Shown here: piece after piece, positions 37,160 through 47,135 of the stretch | Numbering within the stretch: the stretch's first letter is position 1 | Layout of the letters: each line of letters starts with the position of its first letter | From: Methylococcales bacterium | GTDB lineage: Bacteria > Pseudomonadota > Gammaproteobacteria > Methylococcales > Methylomonadaceae | Assembly: GCA_030753675.1 (NCBI GenBank) | Contig: JASMBU010000008.1 | Location: 1-64,000, forward strand | Direction: 5' to 3' | DNA length: 64,000 nucleotides | The notes under the pieces: generated by a model | Database searches by the model: none | What the model saw: only the letters and a program-made list of their open reading frames with translations | Told to the model about the DNA's origin: nothing | Translations under genes and position numbers: made by a program

Positions 37160-38434
37160 ATGCATTTTAAGTCATTACACGGGTGGTTACAATGGCAGGA
37201 AACGCTCCATAGTAAGCAGATAGATTTAGGCTTGGAGCGAGTTCTCAAGGTTTTTCAGTTGCTGGAAAAGCCCGTTAATAGACCGCTCACGATTACCGTA
37301 GGGGGGACGAATGGAAAAGGGTCCTCGGTAGCCTTTCTGGATGCCATTTTAAGGCAAAGCAGTTATCGTGTCGGAAGCTACACCTCGCCCCATATACAAA
37401 TCTATAATGAACGGATAAGAATTAATGGTATTGTCGTTCGAGATGAGTTAATTTGTCAAGCATTTGAGCGCATAGAAGCCGTACGGGGCACAACCTCTTT
37501 AAGTTATTTTGAATTTTGTACCCTAGCGGCGCTGGATATTTTTGCTCGAGCAGAGTTAGATGTTCAGTTATTGGAGGTAGGGCTCGGGGGTCGACTTGAT
37601 GCGGTTAATATTATAGATGCAGATGTTGCCTTGATACCCAGTATTGGCATCGATCATAGCGACTGGTTAGGTGATACTCGTGAGCTCATTGCTCAGGAAA
37701 AAATGGGTATTTTTAGATCTAGATGCCCTGCAGTGGTTGGAGATCTAGACCCGCCGGCTATTATGGAAACGTATTCTAGAGAATTAAACACACCACTTTA
37801 TTTGGTCGGTAAGGATTTTTCGTATGAAAAAAACGATGACGATTGGACCTGGTCAAACGGTATGGATACGTTAACGCATTTACCGCATCCGAATTTATTG
37901 GGCCAACACCAGATGGGTAATGCTGCTGCCGTTCTGCAAGTGCTTAGTTTATTGTCACCGCAGTTACCGTTGACTGACCAGGCTATAGTGAATGGTTTGC
38001 GGCAGGTTCAATTACTGGGACGTTTTCAAGTTATTGACGGTACGCCAATTATCTTATTGGATGTGGGGCATAATCCTTTATCTGCGGATATATTAAGAGA
38101 CTATCTGATCTCGTCCTTTCCAGATAAGAAGATACATCTTATTTTTAATATGATGAAAGATAAAGATTTTGTGGGTGTAGGTCGGTTGTTGAAAACGGTT
38201 GTTAGTCATTGGTATATAGCGCCATTAGATAACCCACGGTGTGCGGATGTGGAACAGGTTCTTGGAGAACTTAATAGCTGTTCAATTGAAAATATTTTTT
38301 CTGGATTTACAAGTTTTGATGAAACATTGGCGGCGGCACAAGATAATTCCCAAAGTCAGGATTTAATTGTTATATTTGGATCTTTCTTTTTAGTGTCGGC
38401 ATTTTTGTCTAAGCGTTCAGGTCAAGAGGTATAA
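37160..38434 (+). CDS. folC: Dihydrofolate/folylpolyglutamate synthase
   Basis: A 424-residue Mur-ligase-like enzyme that makes dihydrofolate from dihydropteroate and adds further glutamates. The P-loop TVGGTNGKGSSVAF lies near residues 46-58, followed by YTSPHIQIYNERI, LEVGLGGRLDAVN and the Mg-site IGIDHSDWLG. The C-terminal domain has DVGHNPLSA. It is 49 bases after accD. Confidence 0.96.
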   Translation: MHFKSLHGWLQWQETLHSKQIDLGLERVLKVFQLLEKPVNRPLTITVGGTNGKGSSVAFLDAILRQSSYRVGSYTSPHIQIYNERIRINGIVVRDELICQAFERIEAVRGTTSLSYFEFCTLAALDIFARAELDVQLLEVGLGGRLDAVNIIDADVALIPSIGIDHSDWLGDTRELIAQEKMGIFRSRCPAVVGDLDPPAIMETYSRELNTPLYLVGKDFSYEKNDDDWTWSNGMDTLTHLPHPNLLGQHQMGNAAAVLQVLSLLSPQLPLTDQAIVNGLRQVQLLGRFQVIDGTPIILLDVGHNPLSADILRDYLISSFPDKKIHLIFNMMKDKDFVGVGRLLKTVVSHWYIAPLDNPRCADVEQVLGELNSCSIENIFSGFTSFDETLAAAQDNSQSQDLIVIFGSFFLVSAFLSKRSGQEV

Positions 38435-38436
38435 CA

Positions 38437-38922
38437 ATGGATGAGAAATTAAAGCAACGGTTAACGGGAACAGTGGTGATTACTTTACTGTTAGCCTATT
38501 TTCTACCGATGTTAATTGATGATACGACAGATCAGCAACAACGTTCTCTCAGTGAATTGAATATTCCTCCGTTATCGGAGGAAATATTTGTTGAAACACT
38601 ACAGCCGATGTCGTTTAATTCAGCTAAAGTAGTTGAGCCTTCAAATAATCGTAATCCATCAGTGGGTAAGAAAAAAAATCTGGTTAAATCAAAGGCATCA
38701 TTAATTCGGTGGGTTATTCAGGTGGGTAGTTTTGGTAGTCAGGAACATGCCATAAGATTAAGAGATGATCTGCGATCGAAAAATTTTACGGTTTATACGG
38801 AGTTTTTTCAGGGCATGCATCGGGTTCGAATCGGTCCTGAATTAGATAAAAAGCGTGCTGAAAAAACGCTACAGTTTTTAACTAAGAAGACGCAACTTAA
38901 AGGATTGCTCATGCCCGAGTAA
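38437..38922 (+). CDS. DedD-like SPOR-domain membrane protein
   Basis: A 161-residue protein with a short cytoplasmic N-terminus, one membrane segment (VVITLLLAYFLPMLI, about residues 12-26), a low-complexity periplasmic linker and a C-terminal SPOR domain (WVIQVGSFGSQEHAIRLRDDL...HRVRIGPE). SPOR domains bind denuded septal peptidoglycan, so the protein is likely recruited to the division site. Only 2 bases separate it from folC, and cvpA follows, as in other Gammaproteobacteria where this gene is dedD. Confidence 0.9.
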   Translation: MDEKLKQRLTGTVVITLLLAYFLPMLIDDTTDQQQRSLSELNIPPLSEEIFVETLQPMSFNSAKVVEPSNNRNPSVGKKKNLVKSKASLIRWVIQVGSFGSQEHAIRLRDDLRSKNFTVYTEFFQGMHRVRIGPELDKKRAEKTLQFLTKKTQLKGLLMPE

Positions 38923-38991
38923 TGGGGGTGAATAAATCCAAACAATGCATTTTAAGATTTGTTTAAGGGGGATGTTTACAGTGAGTTCGCC

Positions 38992-39483
38992 ATGGTTTGG
39001 ATAGATTATGCGTTATTAGGGTTGGTGGCTATTTCTACGACTATTGGTTTGTTTAGAGGGCTGATACGAGAAGCATTATCGTTGTTGAGTTGGGGAATTG
39101 GTATTTGGGTTGGGTTAAATTATAGCCGAGACTTTGCGGGATTATTAGCCCAATGGATTGAATACCCTTCGATTAGAATGGCAGTATCTTTTGTGATACT
39201 GCTCCTTTTGACTTTGTTGTTGGGAGGGTTTGTTGGGCATTTGTTAGGTGCGTTAGTTAAAAAAACCGGGCTGACGGGTACCGATCGATTTTTAGGCATG
39301 TTTTTTGGTATTGCGCGTGGTGTTTTGGTTGTAACCGTAGTAATTGTTTTGGCGGGATTGACACCGATGCCACAAGATTCTTGGTGGCGGGAATCGCAAT
39401 TAATACCGCCGTTTCAGTCAGTAGCAGAATGGCTTCGTGCTTATTTGCCTGAAGGCCTAGCGGGATATTTGGACTATGGTTAG
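38992..39483 (+). CDS. cvpA: CvpA family membrane protein
   Basis: A 163-residue inner-membrane protein with four hydrophobic segments (about residues 5-25, 28-45, 65-85 and 105-125) and the family block GLFRGLIREALSLLSW. It matches CvpA in length (E. coli 162) and in position directly before purF. CvpA is linked to colicin V production and envelope stress; its molecular activity is unknown. I use the ATG at 38992; an in-frame TTG at 38959 would add 11 residues. Confidence 0.92.
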   Translation: MVWIDYALLGLVAISTTIGLFRGLIREALSLLSWGIGIWVGLNYSRDFAGLLAQWIEYPSIRMAVSFVILLLLTLLLGGFVGHLLGALVKKTGLTGTDRFLGMFFGIARGVLVVTVVIVLAGLTPMPQDSWWRESQLIPPFQSVAEWLRAYLPEGLAGYLDYG

Positions 39484-39536
39484 CTTTGTGTGCAAGCCGG
39501 GTTGAATTGATTTTTACAGATTAGGGTTGATGAATT

Positions 39537-41039
39537 ATGTGTGGTATCGCTGCAATTGTTTCTCATAACAATGTAAATCAGGAGTTATATGATGCACTTA
39601 CTGTGCTCCAGCACCGCGGGCAAGATGCGGCAGGTATAGCAACTTATGAGAAGGGCCGTTTGTTTTTACGGAAAGAAAATGGCTTAGTCCGAGATGTTTT
39701 CAAGACACAACATATGTTGAAGTTACCCGGTTCGATGGGTATCGCTCATGTGCGTTACCCTACAGCAGGTTGTTCCAGTTCTGCTGAGTCACAACCTTTT
39801 TATGTTAATTCCCCTTTTGGTATTACTTTAGCGCACAACGGGAATTTGACGAATGCGAGAGCATTGAAAAAAGATTTATTTGCGCAAGATCAACGACATA
39901 TTAATACCGAATCAGATTCAGAAGTGATTCTTAATGTCTTGGCTAATGCCTTACAATCTCAAGGTAAAACGCGGTTAACGGTTGATGATGTTTTTGATGC
40001 CGTCTCCGAAGTGCATCGCCGTTGTCGAGGGGCTTACGCTGTTGTGGCAATGATTACCGGTTTTGGGATTGTAGGTTTTAGGGACCCTAATGGTATTCGC
40101 CCGATAGTTTTTGGTGAGCGAGAAAGTGAAGATGGCTTAGAGTATATGATGGCTTCTGAAAATGTAGCGTTAGACGCATTGGATTTTAAACTTACTCGGG
40201 ATATTAAACCCGGTGAGGCGATTTTTGTTGAACGCAGTGGTGAATTGCATACGGCACAATGTGCGGACCCTGATAAAATAGATCATGCGCCTTGTATTTT
40301 TGAGTATGTTTATTTTGCACGTCCTGATTCGATGATTGATAATATTTCTGTGTATAAAGCCCGGTTACGAATGGGTGAGAAATTAGCCGAAAAAATACAA
40401 CGGGAGTGGGCGGATCATGATATCGATGTGGTGATGCCTATTCCAGATACCAGTCGGACGGCAGCTATTATGTTAGCCACGAAGTTGAAAGTGAAGTTTC
40501 GTGAAGGGTTTATTAAAAATCGATATATTGGACGTACATTTATTATGCCTGGGCAAACAATGCGTGAGAAATCAGTGCGCCAGAAATTAAATGCCATTAA
40601 GTTAGAGTTTGAGGGAAAGAACGTCCTTTTAGTCGATGACTCTATTGTTAGAGGGACTACGTCGGCACAGATTATTGAGATGGCTCGCGATGCGGGTGCA
40701 AAGAAAGTCTATTTTTCATCGGCGGCGCCGCCGGTTCGATACCCAAATGTTTATGGTATAGATATGCCGTCACCTTCTGAGCTTATTGCACATGAACGAA
40801 CAGTGGCAGAAATTCAGGCCGTTATTGGTGCTGATAAATTATTTTATCAGGATCATGACGATCTCATTGCCGCCGTGGGGGTGGGAAATAAATTGATTAA
40901 GCATTTTGATACTTCTTGCTTCAGTAATATTTATGTTACTGGAGATATTGATGCGCACTATTTGGAAAGTCTGGATGCTTTACGAAATGATGATGCGCAA
41001 AGGAAGCAAAATACAGACAGTTTTGTTATTGAAATCTAA
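39537..41039 (+). CDS. purF: Amidophosphoribosyltransferase
   Basis: PurF makes phosphoribosylamine from PRPP and glutamine, the first committed step of purine synthesis. The 500-residue protein begins [10 protein letters not shown], so Cys2 becomes the N-terminal nucleophile after Met removal. It has [11 protein letters not shown] and LAHNGNLTN in the glutaminase domain and the PRPP-binding [14 protein letters not shown]. It lacks the CxxC cluster of the Bacillus type and follows the E. coli form. Confidence 0.97.
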   Translation: MCGIAAIVSHNNVNQELYDALTVLQHRGQDAAGIATYEKGRLFLRKENGLVRDVFKTQHMLKLPGSMGIAHVRYPTAGCSSSAESQPFYVNSPFGITLAHNGNLTNARALKKDLFAQDQRHINTESDSEVILNVLANALQSQGKTRLTVDDVFDAVSEVHRRCRGAYAVVAMITGFGIVGFRDPNGIRPIVFGERESEDGLEYMMASENVALDALDFKLTRDIKPGEAIFVERSGELHTAQCADPDKIDHAPCIFEYVYFARPDSMIDNISVYKARLRMGEKLAEKIQREWADHDIDVVMPIPDTSRTAAIMLATKLKVKFREGFIKNRYIGRTFIMPGQTMREKSVRQKLNAIKLEFEGKNVLLVDDSIVRGTTSAQIIEMARDAGAKKVYFSSAAPPVRYPNVYGIDMPSPSELIAHERTVAEIQAVIGADKLFYQDHDDLIAAVGVGNKLIKHFDTSCFSNIYVTGDIDAHYLESLDALRNDDAQRKQNTDSFVIEI

Positions 41040-41090
41040 GTGTTTATTAACGCGTAAGATAAGTAAACGTAAAGTTGAATTTAAAAGCTC

Positions 41091-42287
41091 ATGAACGATA
41101 AACCTAAAAAAATATCCCATTGGGATGACTATTCATTTGAAACACAAGCGATAAGGTCAGGCCATAATAGAACCTATGAAGATGAGCACAGTGTGCCTAT
41201 CTTCACCACTTCAAGTTATGTCTTTGCCAATGCAGCAGAAGCCGCTGAACGTTTCTCCGGCAGTCAGCCAGGTAATATTTACTCTCGTTTTACTAACCCA
41301 ACGGTTAATGTTTTTCAAGAGCGGTTAGCCTTGATGGAAGGTGGTGAGCGTTGCTTAGCTTTTTCATCGGGCATGGCCGCTATTATGGCGGTGGGTATGG
41401 GGTTGTTGAAAGCAGGAGACCATGTTGTTAGCTCTCGAAGTGTTTTTGGCAATTCAGTATTAATGTTTCAGAATTATTTTGGCAAATTTGGCGTGACCAC
41501 TGACTTTGTTGATTTAACTGATTTGTCAGCGTGGAAGCAAGCTATTACGCCGAAAACACAATTTTTATTTTTAGAAACACCGTCTAATCCGATGATGGAG
41601 ATTGCTGATATCAAGGCATTAGCAGAATTAGCGCACGTGCATGATATTTTATTGGTGGTCGATAATGTTTTTTGTACGCCCGTTTTACAAAAGCCGCTTG
41701 AGTTAGGTGCGGATATTGTTGTGCACTCTGCGACGAAGTATTTGGATGGTCAAGGGCGATGTGTTGGTGGGGCAGTGATTGCCAGTGATGAACTCATTGA
41801 AAAATCGATCTATCCTTTTTTGAGGACCGGGGGGGCAACAATGAGCCCTTTTAATGCTTGGGTTTTTCTATCCGGGTTGGAAACGTTGGCGCTGCGCATG
41901 AAAACTCATTGTGAAAATGCGGCAGAATTAGCGTTATGGTTGGAAGGGCAGCCAGCGGTTAGGCAGGTGTTTTATCCTGGACTGAAGTCGCATCCACAAC
42001 ATGACCTAGCGGCGCAGCAGCAGGCAGATTTCGGCGGCGTTGTCAGCTTTGAGTTGGAGGCAGGGCAAACGAAGGCTTGGGAGCTAATCGATTCTACGCA
42101 AATGATATCAATTACGGCTAATTTGGGGGACGTTAAAACGACCATCACCCATCCCGCATCCACGACGCATAGTCGGCTGACTCCAGAAACGCGTTTTGAG
42201 GCTGGAATTAGTGATGGGTTGCTGCGGATATCTGTGGGATTGGAGAATATAGCCGATATAAAGAAAGACTTGAGTCGGGGCTTGTAA
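41091..42287 (+). CDS. metZ: O-succinylhomoserine sulfhydrylase
   Basis: A 398-residue PLP enzyme of the Cys/Met metabolism family that makes homocysteine directly from O-succinylhomoserine and sulfide. The PLP Lys lies in HSATKYLDGQGRCVGG (near residue 213), and YSRFTNPTV and FLETPSNP are family blocks. The purF-metZ neighbourhood matches Pseudomonas, where metZ gives direct sulfhydrylation. It is convergent with grxC. Confidence 0.94.
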   Translation: MNDKPKKISHWDDYSFETQAIRSGHNRTYEDEHSVPIFTTSSYVFANAAEAAERFSGSQPGNIYSRFTNPTVNVFQERLALMEGGERCLAFSSGMAAIMAVGMGLLKAGDHVVSSRSVFGNSVLMFQNYFGKFGVTTDFVDLTDLSAWKQAITPKTQFLFLETPSNPMMEIADIKALAELAHVHDILLVVDNVFCTPVLQKPLELGADIVVHSATKYLDGQGRCVGGAVIASDELIEKSIYPFLRTGGATMSPFNAWVFLSGLETLALRMKTHCENAAELALWLEGQPAVRQVFYPGLKSHPQHDLAAQQQADFGGVVSFELEAGQTKAWELIDSTQMISITANLGDVKTTITHPASTTHSRLTPETRFEAGISDGLLRISVGLENIADIKKDLSRGL

Positions 42288-42310
42288 GGGGTTTGGTTAT
42301 TAAAATCATC

Positions 42311-42574
42311 TTAGCTAGGGTTAAGTAGGTTATCGAGTTTATTGTTAACTTCAAGGCGATAAAGGTCATCGAATCCACCAATGTGTTGTTGGCCAATAAA
42401 AATTTGAGGGACAGTTCGTTTTTTTGTTTGTGTCATTATTTCGTTGCGTAACTCAGGGTCTTTATCAAGATTGACTTCATCAAAGTGGGCGCCTTTTTGG
42501 TTGAGTAGGTGTTTAGCCATGGTGCAATAAGGGCAGATTATTGACGTGTAAATAAGGATTTTGGGTTGTTTCAT
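42311..42574 (-). CDS. grxC: Glutaredoxin 3
   Basis: An 87-residue dithiol glutaredoxin with CPYC active site (ICPYCTMAK, about residues 14-22), the cis-Pro segment TVPQIFIGQ and GGFDDLY for glutathione binding. It reduces disulfides with glutathione in the cytoplasm. It lies 11 bases downstream of the aldolase-like gene on the same strand, so the two are probably co-transcribed. Confidence 0.94.
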   Translation of the reverse strand: MKQPKILIYTSIICPYCTMAKHLLNQKGAHFDEVNLDKDPELRNEIMTQTKKRTVPQIFIGQQHIGGFDDLYRLEVNNKLDNLLNPS

Positions 42575-42585
42575 GGTCTTTTAGG

Positions 42586-43230
42586 TTATGAGTAAGCGTT
42601 AATAGCTCTTGCTGCTGCAAGGGATTTTATTAGTTCGATACCGGCTTTTTCCAGTGTTAATCCAAATGAGACAATACCGTCTTGATGACCTAACATGGCA
42701 AAAGTTCCTGTGTTAGTGAGTTGTTTATCGATAAAAAGTTGTTCGACAGCGAGAGCCAATTCAGGCGTTCCGTAGGGGATGTCAGGCGCTGTGCAAGGCA
42801 GACTTAAGGGCTGAGCTGTGTGCCATATTTCAGGGCTGTGGACATGAATGATAGCCTTTATGGTTGGGTCGATGGCGTAGATGATTGCATGAGTAAGCGC
42901 TTCTGAAGAGGGTTTACAAAGGCCTTGTGCTGTCATTGTATTATGTTCAATGTCTGCCGTTAGAATGCCACAGTATTGTTCTGGGGATAAGGAGGCTTCA
43001 TGGCCTGTCTGGGTTCCAGAAATGATAAATTGAATGGCTTTGTGGGTCACGATTTGACTGATGTTGCCAAACCCAAGTCCGCCGTAACGCGTCGAGTCTT
43101 GACCAATAACACCCAGTTGATAGGCCATGGTTCGCCAAACGTTGATCTTGGAAAATGCAGTGCCGCTCAGTGGTAAAGGTTCTTCGATGTGCGTGAGTTG
43201 ATATTTGATGACGCCTTCTGGATCATGCAT
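42586..43230 (-). CDS. Class II aldolase/adducin family protein
   Basis: A 214-residue zinc enzyme of the class II aldolase/adducin superfamily (fuculose aldolase, ribulose-phosphate epimerase, MtnB). Visible are GFGNISQ, a helix with SSEALTHAII carrying a likely acidic residue, the zinc His pair HVHSPEIW (near residues 129-131) and a third His in MLGHQDGIVSFG. The N-terminal 20 residues are not typical of sugar aldolases. The substrate cannot be assigned. It is divergent from nrdR across about 100 bases and probably shares a transcript with grxC. Confidence 0.82.
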   Translation of the reverse strand: MHDPEGVIKYQLTHIEEPLPLSGTAFSKINVWRTMAYQLGVIGQDSTRYGGLGFGNISQIVTHKAIQFIISGTQTGHEASLSPEQYCGILTADIEHNTMTAQGLCKPSSEALTHAIIYAIDPTIKAIIHVHSPEIWHTAQPLSLPCTAPDIPYGTPELALAVEQLFIDKQLTNTGTFAMLGHQDGIVSFGLTLEKAGIELIKSLAAARAINAYS

Positions 43231-43329
43231 GGTGTGAATAATAGCTTTAAAGAAGTTAATTGAGACAAAGTACGCTAAAATACTAGAGATTGTACGGGTT
43301 TTTTTGTTTAGGTGTGGGTGTTATAGCTG

Positions 43330-43779
43330 ATGAGATGTCCTTTTTGTTCTGCGCAAGATACTAAAGTCATTGATTCGCGCTTTGCAAACGAGGGTGATCA
43401 AGTGCGGCGGCGACGCGAATGTGCAACCTGTAAAGAGCGCTTTACGACTTATGAGGTTGCTGAGTTAAATTTACCTCGGTTGGTTAAGAGTAACGGAACG
43501 CGAGTCCCTTTTGATGAGGCGAAATTACGGTCTGGAATGTTGAAAGCATTGGAGAAGCGACCGGTTGACAGCGAGCGTATTGAACAAGCGGTCTCACAAA
43601 TTAAGAAAGAACTGATTTTGAAAGGTGAAAGAGAATTTCCAACCCGTGAAGTTGGGGAATTAGTCATGCAAGCATTAAGTAAGTTGGATCATGTTGCCTT
43701 TGTTCGGTTTGCTTCTGTGTACCGGAGTTTTCAAGATGTTAATGAGTTTACCAAGGTTATAGAAAACCTGAAAAAATAG
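43330..43779 (+). CDS. nrdR: Transcriptional repressor NrdR
   Basis: NrdR represses ribonucleotide reductase genes when its ATP-cone binds dATP. The 149-residue protein has the zinc ribbon [17 protein letters not shown] with [12 protein letters not shown] and the ATP-cone domain from about residue 49 ([26 protein letters not shown]). The nrdR-ribD order is conserved in Gammaproteobacteria. It ends 1 base before ribD. Confidence 0.97.
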   Translation: MRCPFCSAQDTKVIDSRFANEGDQVRRRRECATCKERFTTYEVAELNLPRLVKSNGTRVPFDEAKLRSGMLKALEKRPVDSERIEQAVSQIKKELILKGEREFPTREVGELVMQALSKLDHVAFVRFASVYRSFQDVNEFTKVIENLKK

Positions 43780-43780
43780 C

Positions 43781-44869
43781 ATGACGACTCCGGCAGATGA
43801 AGTATTTATGGCGCAAGCACTAAAGCTTGCGCAAAAAGGTATTTATACGACAGATCCTAATCCCCGGGTAGGCTGTGTTATTGTTCGTGATCATCAGGTT
43901 ATTGCCGAAGGGTGGCATCAATTTTCAGGGCACAGGCATGCTGAAATAATGGCTTTGGAGCAAGTCGATGATGTTACTGGAGCAACCGTTTATGTCAGTC
44001 TTGAACCTTGTTGTCATACCGGGAAGACGCCGCCCTGTAGTCAAGCGCTCATTCGAGCCGGTGTCAGTCGTGTCGTTATAGCGATGACTGATCCTAATCC
44101 AGAGGTTTCAGGTCGAGGGGTTGCAGAATTGGAGGCGGCAGGTATAAAAACGGACACCGTGGTGTTAGTCGAGGAGGCCAAGAGGCTTAATCGTGGATTT
44201 ATAACACGAATGCAAAGACAAAAGCCTTTTGTTATCGCTAAATTGGCAGCCAGTTTAGATGGACGCACAGCAATGGTTTCGGGTGAAAGTCAATGGATTA
44301 CCTCAGCACAATCACGTGTGGATGTTCATCGGCTAAGAGCAAGTAGTTCAGCGGTGGTCACAGGCATAGCAACAGTCATTGCGGATGATCCTTTATTGAC
44401 AGTAAGACTGGAGGATGATGCGGTGACGCAACCGGTGCGTGTCGTTTTGGATTCCACTTTAAAAATACCTGTAAAGGCGGCGATTTTAACCGGGTGTTCT
44501 CAGACGTGGATTATGACAGTTTCTGATGACGGCCATCGAAAAGCACAGCTCGAGGCATTGGGCGCTAAAGTATTTACTTTGCCCGAGACTGACCAAGGGC
44601 GCGTTGACCTCAATGCTGTTTTGTCATTGCTCGCTGCGCGACAAATTAATCAGCTTATGCTGGAAGCGGGGCCGACGTTGAATGGTGCTTTTTTAGAGCA
44701 GGGGTTGGTCGATGAGTGGTGTGTGTATCTTGCACCGAGTATTTTAGGCGATGCAGGACGCGGGTTATTTCATTTGCCGAGTTTACACGCTATGGCTGAT
44801 AAGGTGACCTTGTCATTACAAGCGATTCGACAGGTTGGTCCTGATATTAAATTAACATATACAAAATAA
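43781..44869 (+). CDS. ribD: Bifunctional riboflavin deaminase/reductase RibD
   Basis: RibD deaminates and then reduces the pyrimidine intermediate in riboflavin synthesis. The N-terminal deaminase has the zinc HAE (GHRHAEIMAL) and PCCHTGKTPPCSQAL; the C-terminal reductase domain has AKLAASLDGRTAM and LEAGPTLNGAFL. The 362-residue length is usual. Gene order nrdR-ribD-ribE-ribBA-ribH-nusB makes one run with 1-17 base spacing. I found no FMN riboswitch upstream. Confidence 0.96.
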   Translation: MTTPADEVFMAQALKLAQKGIYTTDPNPRVGCVIVRDHQVIAEGWHQFSGHRHAEIMALEQVDDVTGATVYVSLEPCCHTGKTPPCSQALIRAGVSRVVIAMTDPNPEVSGRGVAELEAAGIKTDTVVLVEEAKRLNRGFITRMQRQKPFVIAKLAASLDGRTAMVSGESQWITSAQSRVDVHRLRASSSAVVTGIATVIADDPLLTVRLEDDAVTQPVRVVLDSTLKIPVKAAILTGCSQTWIMTVSDDGHRKAQLEALGAKVFTLPETDQGRVDLNAVLSLLAARQINQLMLEAGPTLNGAFLEQGLVDEWCVYLAPSILGDAGRGLFHLPSLHAMADKVTLSLQAIRQVGPDIKLTYTK

Positions 44870-44872
44870 AAG

Positions 44873-45532
44873 ATGTTTACAGGTATTATTCTAGCAATAG
44901 GGAAGGTTGAGCGGTTAGATGCTCTAGGTGGTGATTATCGGCTAACATTTAACACCGGTCAATTATCACTTGATGGTGTTAATATAGGCGATAGTATTGC
45001 CGTGAATGGTGTGTGCTTGACGGTCATCAAATTAACAGCAAATTCGTTTAGTGCGGATGTTTCTCGGGAAACGTTATCACGAACAACGTTAGGGCAGGCA
45101 AAACCGAATAAATCGGTCAATTTAGAGTTGGCTTTAGTCCCCACAACGCGACTAGGTGGGCATTTTGTCAGTGGCCATGTTGATGGTCTCGGAACGGTAC
45201 TACGAAAAGAGCAAGACGGACGCTCATTTCGATTTGATATTCAAGTTCCTCAAGTGTTGGGGCGGTATATTGCGGAAAAAGGTTCTGTTTGTATTGATGG
45301 AATTAGTTTGACAGTTAACCAGGTAGAAGGGTTGATCTTTTCAGTCAATATTGTGCCACATACGTTATTAATGACAACACTAGGGACTATTGAGAGTGGG
45401 GATAAGGTTAATATCGAAGTGGATATTTTAGCACGCTATCTTGAGCGACTTCTTCAGGGAGACAGTGGTGTTAGTCAAGATTCCAAAATTACTGCATTAT
45501 TAACGAATGCAGGGTTTATTAAAGGACAGTAA
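44873..45532 (+). CDS. ribE: Riboflavin synthase alpha subunit
   Basis: A 219-residue enzyme that dismutates two lumazine molecules to riboflavin. It is made of two similar beta-barrel halves, each with an MFTGI/VNGVCLTV or IDGISLTVN style motif: MFTGIILAIG and AVNGVCLTVIKL in the first, GHVDGLGTV and CIDGISLTVNQV in the second. The trimer core residues are intact. The stop overlaps ribBA by 1 base. Confidence 0.96.
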   Translation: MFTGIILAIGKVERLDALGGDYRLTFNTGQLSLDGVNIGDSIAVNGVCLTVIKLTANSFSADVSRETLSRTTLGQAKPNKSVNLELALVPTTRLGGHFVSGHVDGLGTVLRKEQDGRSFRFDIQVPQVLGRYIAEKGSVCIDGISLTVNQVEGLIFSVNIVPHTLLMTTLGTIESGDKVNIEVDILARYLERLLQGDSGVSQDSKITALLTNAGFIKGQ

Positions 45533-46638
45533 TGAATTCTATTGATGAGATAATTGAAGATCTGAAAAACGGCAGAATGGTTGTCATTTTGGATGATGAG
45601 GACCGTGAGAACGAGGGTGATTTGTTGATTGCAGCCGCTAAAGTGCGTACTGAAGATATTAACTTTATGGCTCGTTATGGCCGTGGATTAATCTGTCTAA
45701 CGATGACCCGCGAGCGCTGTCACCAATTACGGTTGCCGTTGATGGTGAATGAGAATAAAACGGCACATTCAACTAATTTTACCGTTTCTATTGAGGCTGC
45801 AACCGGTGTAACCACAGGAATTTCAGCGGCAGATAGGGCGCGGACTGTTCGTACTGCTGTGGCTAAGGATGTTAAGCCCGATGATTTAGTGCAGCCAGGG
45901 CATATTTTTCCTTTGATGGCACAATCGGGTGGCGTTTTAAAGAGGGCTGGGCATACCGAGGCCGGGTGTGATTTAGCGCAGTTGGCAGGCCTTGAGCCTT
46001 CTTCAGTGATTGTCGAGATTTTAAATGAAGATGGGTCCATGGCAAGGAAACCGGATTTGGAACTGTTTGCCCGTGAACACGATTTGAAAATTGGTACTAT
46101 TGCTGATTTAATTCACTATCGCATTCAAAATGAACATACGTTGGAGCGGATTAGTGAATGTAATTTTCCGACTGAATTTGGTGATTTTCGATTATATGCT
46201 TATCAAGATAGTCTCGATAACAAATTACATTTGGCTTTAGTTCTAGGTGAGGTTTCAGGGGAAGATCCGATTTTAGTACGTGTTCATGGGCGTAATGTTT
46301 TAAATGATATATTCGCAGGTCAGCGTGGTGGTTCAAGTATCACAATTAAAGATGCGATGATGAAAATTGCTAAAGAAGGCCGAGGTGTATTGGTCATGGT
46401 TCGTCAAGAAGAAGATAATAAGTCGCTGGTGGAGATTGTTCATCAATATCAGATGGAAGATCATGGTGTTGTTTTGGATGTTTCGTTAAATGATCAATCT
46501 GATGATTGGCGAAACACAGGCACAGGCGCTCAGATATTAGCTGATTTGGGCGTTCGAAAATTAAAGGTTTTAGGCGGGCAGAAGAAATACTTAGGGCTTT
46601 CTGGCTTTGATTTGGAAGTGGTTGAATTTATAAATTAA
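45532..46638 (+). CDS. ribBA: RibBA-like protein: active RibB domain, degenerate RibA domain
   Basis: The N-terminal half (1-200) is 3,4-dihydroxy-2-butanone-4-phosphate synthase with [15 protein letters not shown] and the [14 protein letters not shown] active-site block. The C-terminal half has the GTP cyclohydrolase II fold outline ([21 protein letters not shown]), but where RibA needs the zinc-binding SECLTGDVFGSLRCDCG it has no cysteine. The cyclohydrolase half is therefore probably inactive, and a separate ribA is expected elsewhere. Such fusions occur in other Proteobacteria (sometimes called RibBX). It sits between ribE and ribH. Confidence 0.9.
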   Translation: MNSIDEIIEDLKNGRMVVILDDEDRENEGDLLIAAAKVRTEDINFMARYGRGLICLTMTRERCHQLRLPLMVNENKTAHSTNFTVSIEAATGVTTGISAADRARTVRTAVAKDVKPDDLVQPGHIFPLMAQSGGVLKRAGHTEAGCDLAQLAGLEPSSVIVEILNEDGSMARKPDLELFAREHDLKIGTIADLIHYRIQNEHTLERISECNFPTEFGDFRLYAYQDSLDNKLHLALVLGEVSGEDPILVRVHGRNVLNDIFAGQRGGSSITIKDAMMKIAKEGRGVLVMVRQEEDNKSLVEIVHQYQMEDHGVVLDVSLNDQSDDWRNTGTGAQILADLGVRKLKVLGGQKKYLGLSGFDLEVVEFIN

Positions 46639-46655
46639 TTTTTAGAGAAGGTTTT

Positions 46656-47135
46656 ATGGCAACAATTAAAACGTATGAAGGTGATTTAGTGATCCGCGAA
46701 GCGAAAGTTTGCTTGGTCGTTGCTAGATTTAATAGTTTCATTGTCGAGCAATTAGAAGCCGGTGCTATTGATGCATTGCTCAGGCATGGCTCTGACCGTG
46801 ATGATATTACAATGGTTAAGGTGCCGGGTGCTTTTGAATTACCCTTGGCTGTGCAAAAGGTTGCTAGCACGCAAAAATTTGATGCTATTATCGCGTTAGG
46901 TGCTGTGATTCGTGGAGGAACGCCACATTTTGAATATGTTGCTGGAGAGTGTGTTAAAGGAATTTCGATGGTTTCTTTACAGCACGATGTGCCAGTCAGT
47001 TTTGGCGTTTTGACGGTTGATACTATTGAGCAAGCTATTGAGCGTGCAGGTACTAAAGCGGGGAATAAAGGGACTGAGGCCGCATTGTCGGCGATTGAAA
47101 TGATTAGTTTATTGAAGTCCTTAGAGGAAGTATGA
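46656..47135 (+). CDS. ribH: 6,7-dimethyl-8-ribityllumazine synthase
   Basis: RibH condenses the RibB product with the RibD-derived pyrimidine to form lumazine. The 159-residue protein has the substrate blocks [37 protein letters not shown] with the catalytic His, and [11 protein letters not shown]. It starts after a GAGAAGG ribosome site and overlaps nusB by 4 bases. Confidence 0.97.
   Translation: MATIKTYEGDLVIREAKVCLVVARFNSFIVEQLEAGAIDALLRHGSDRDDITMVKVPGAFELPLAVQKVASTQKFDAIIALGAVIRGGTPHFEYVAGECVKGISMVSLQHDVPVSFGVLTVDTIEQAIERAGTKAGNKGTEAALSAIEMISLLKSLEEV

Noticed and set aside
38959-38991. TTG start at 38959 for cvpA
   Set aside because: It adds a non-conserved stretch; the ATG at 38992 gives the family length, though the ribosome site is weak.
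43231-43329. FMN riboswitch before the riboflavin genes
   Set aside because: The gap before nrdR is only about 100 bases and shows none of the conserved RFN-element segments that I can recognise.
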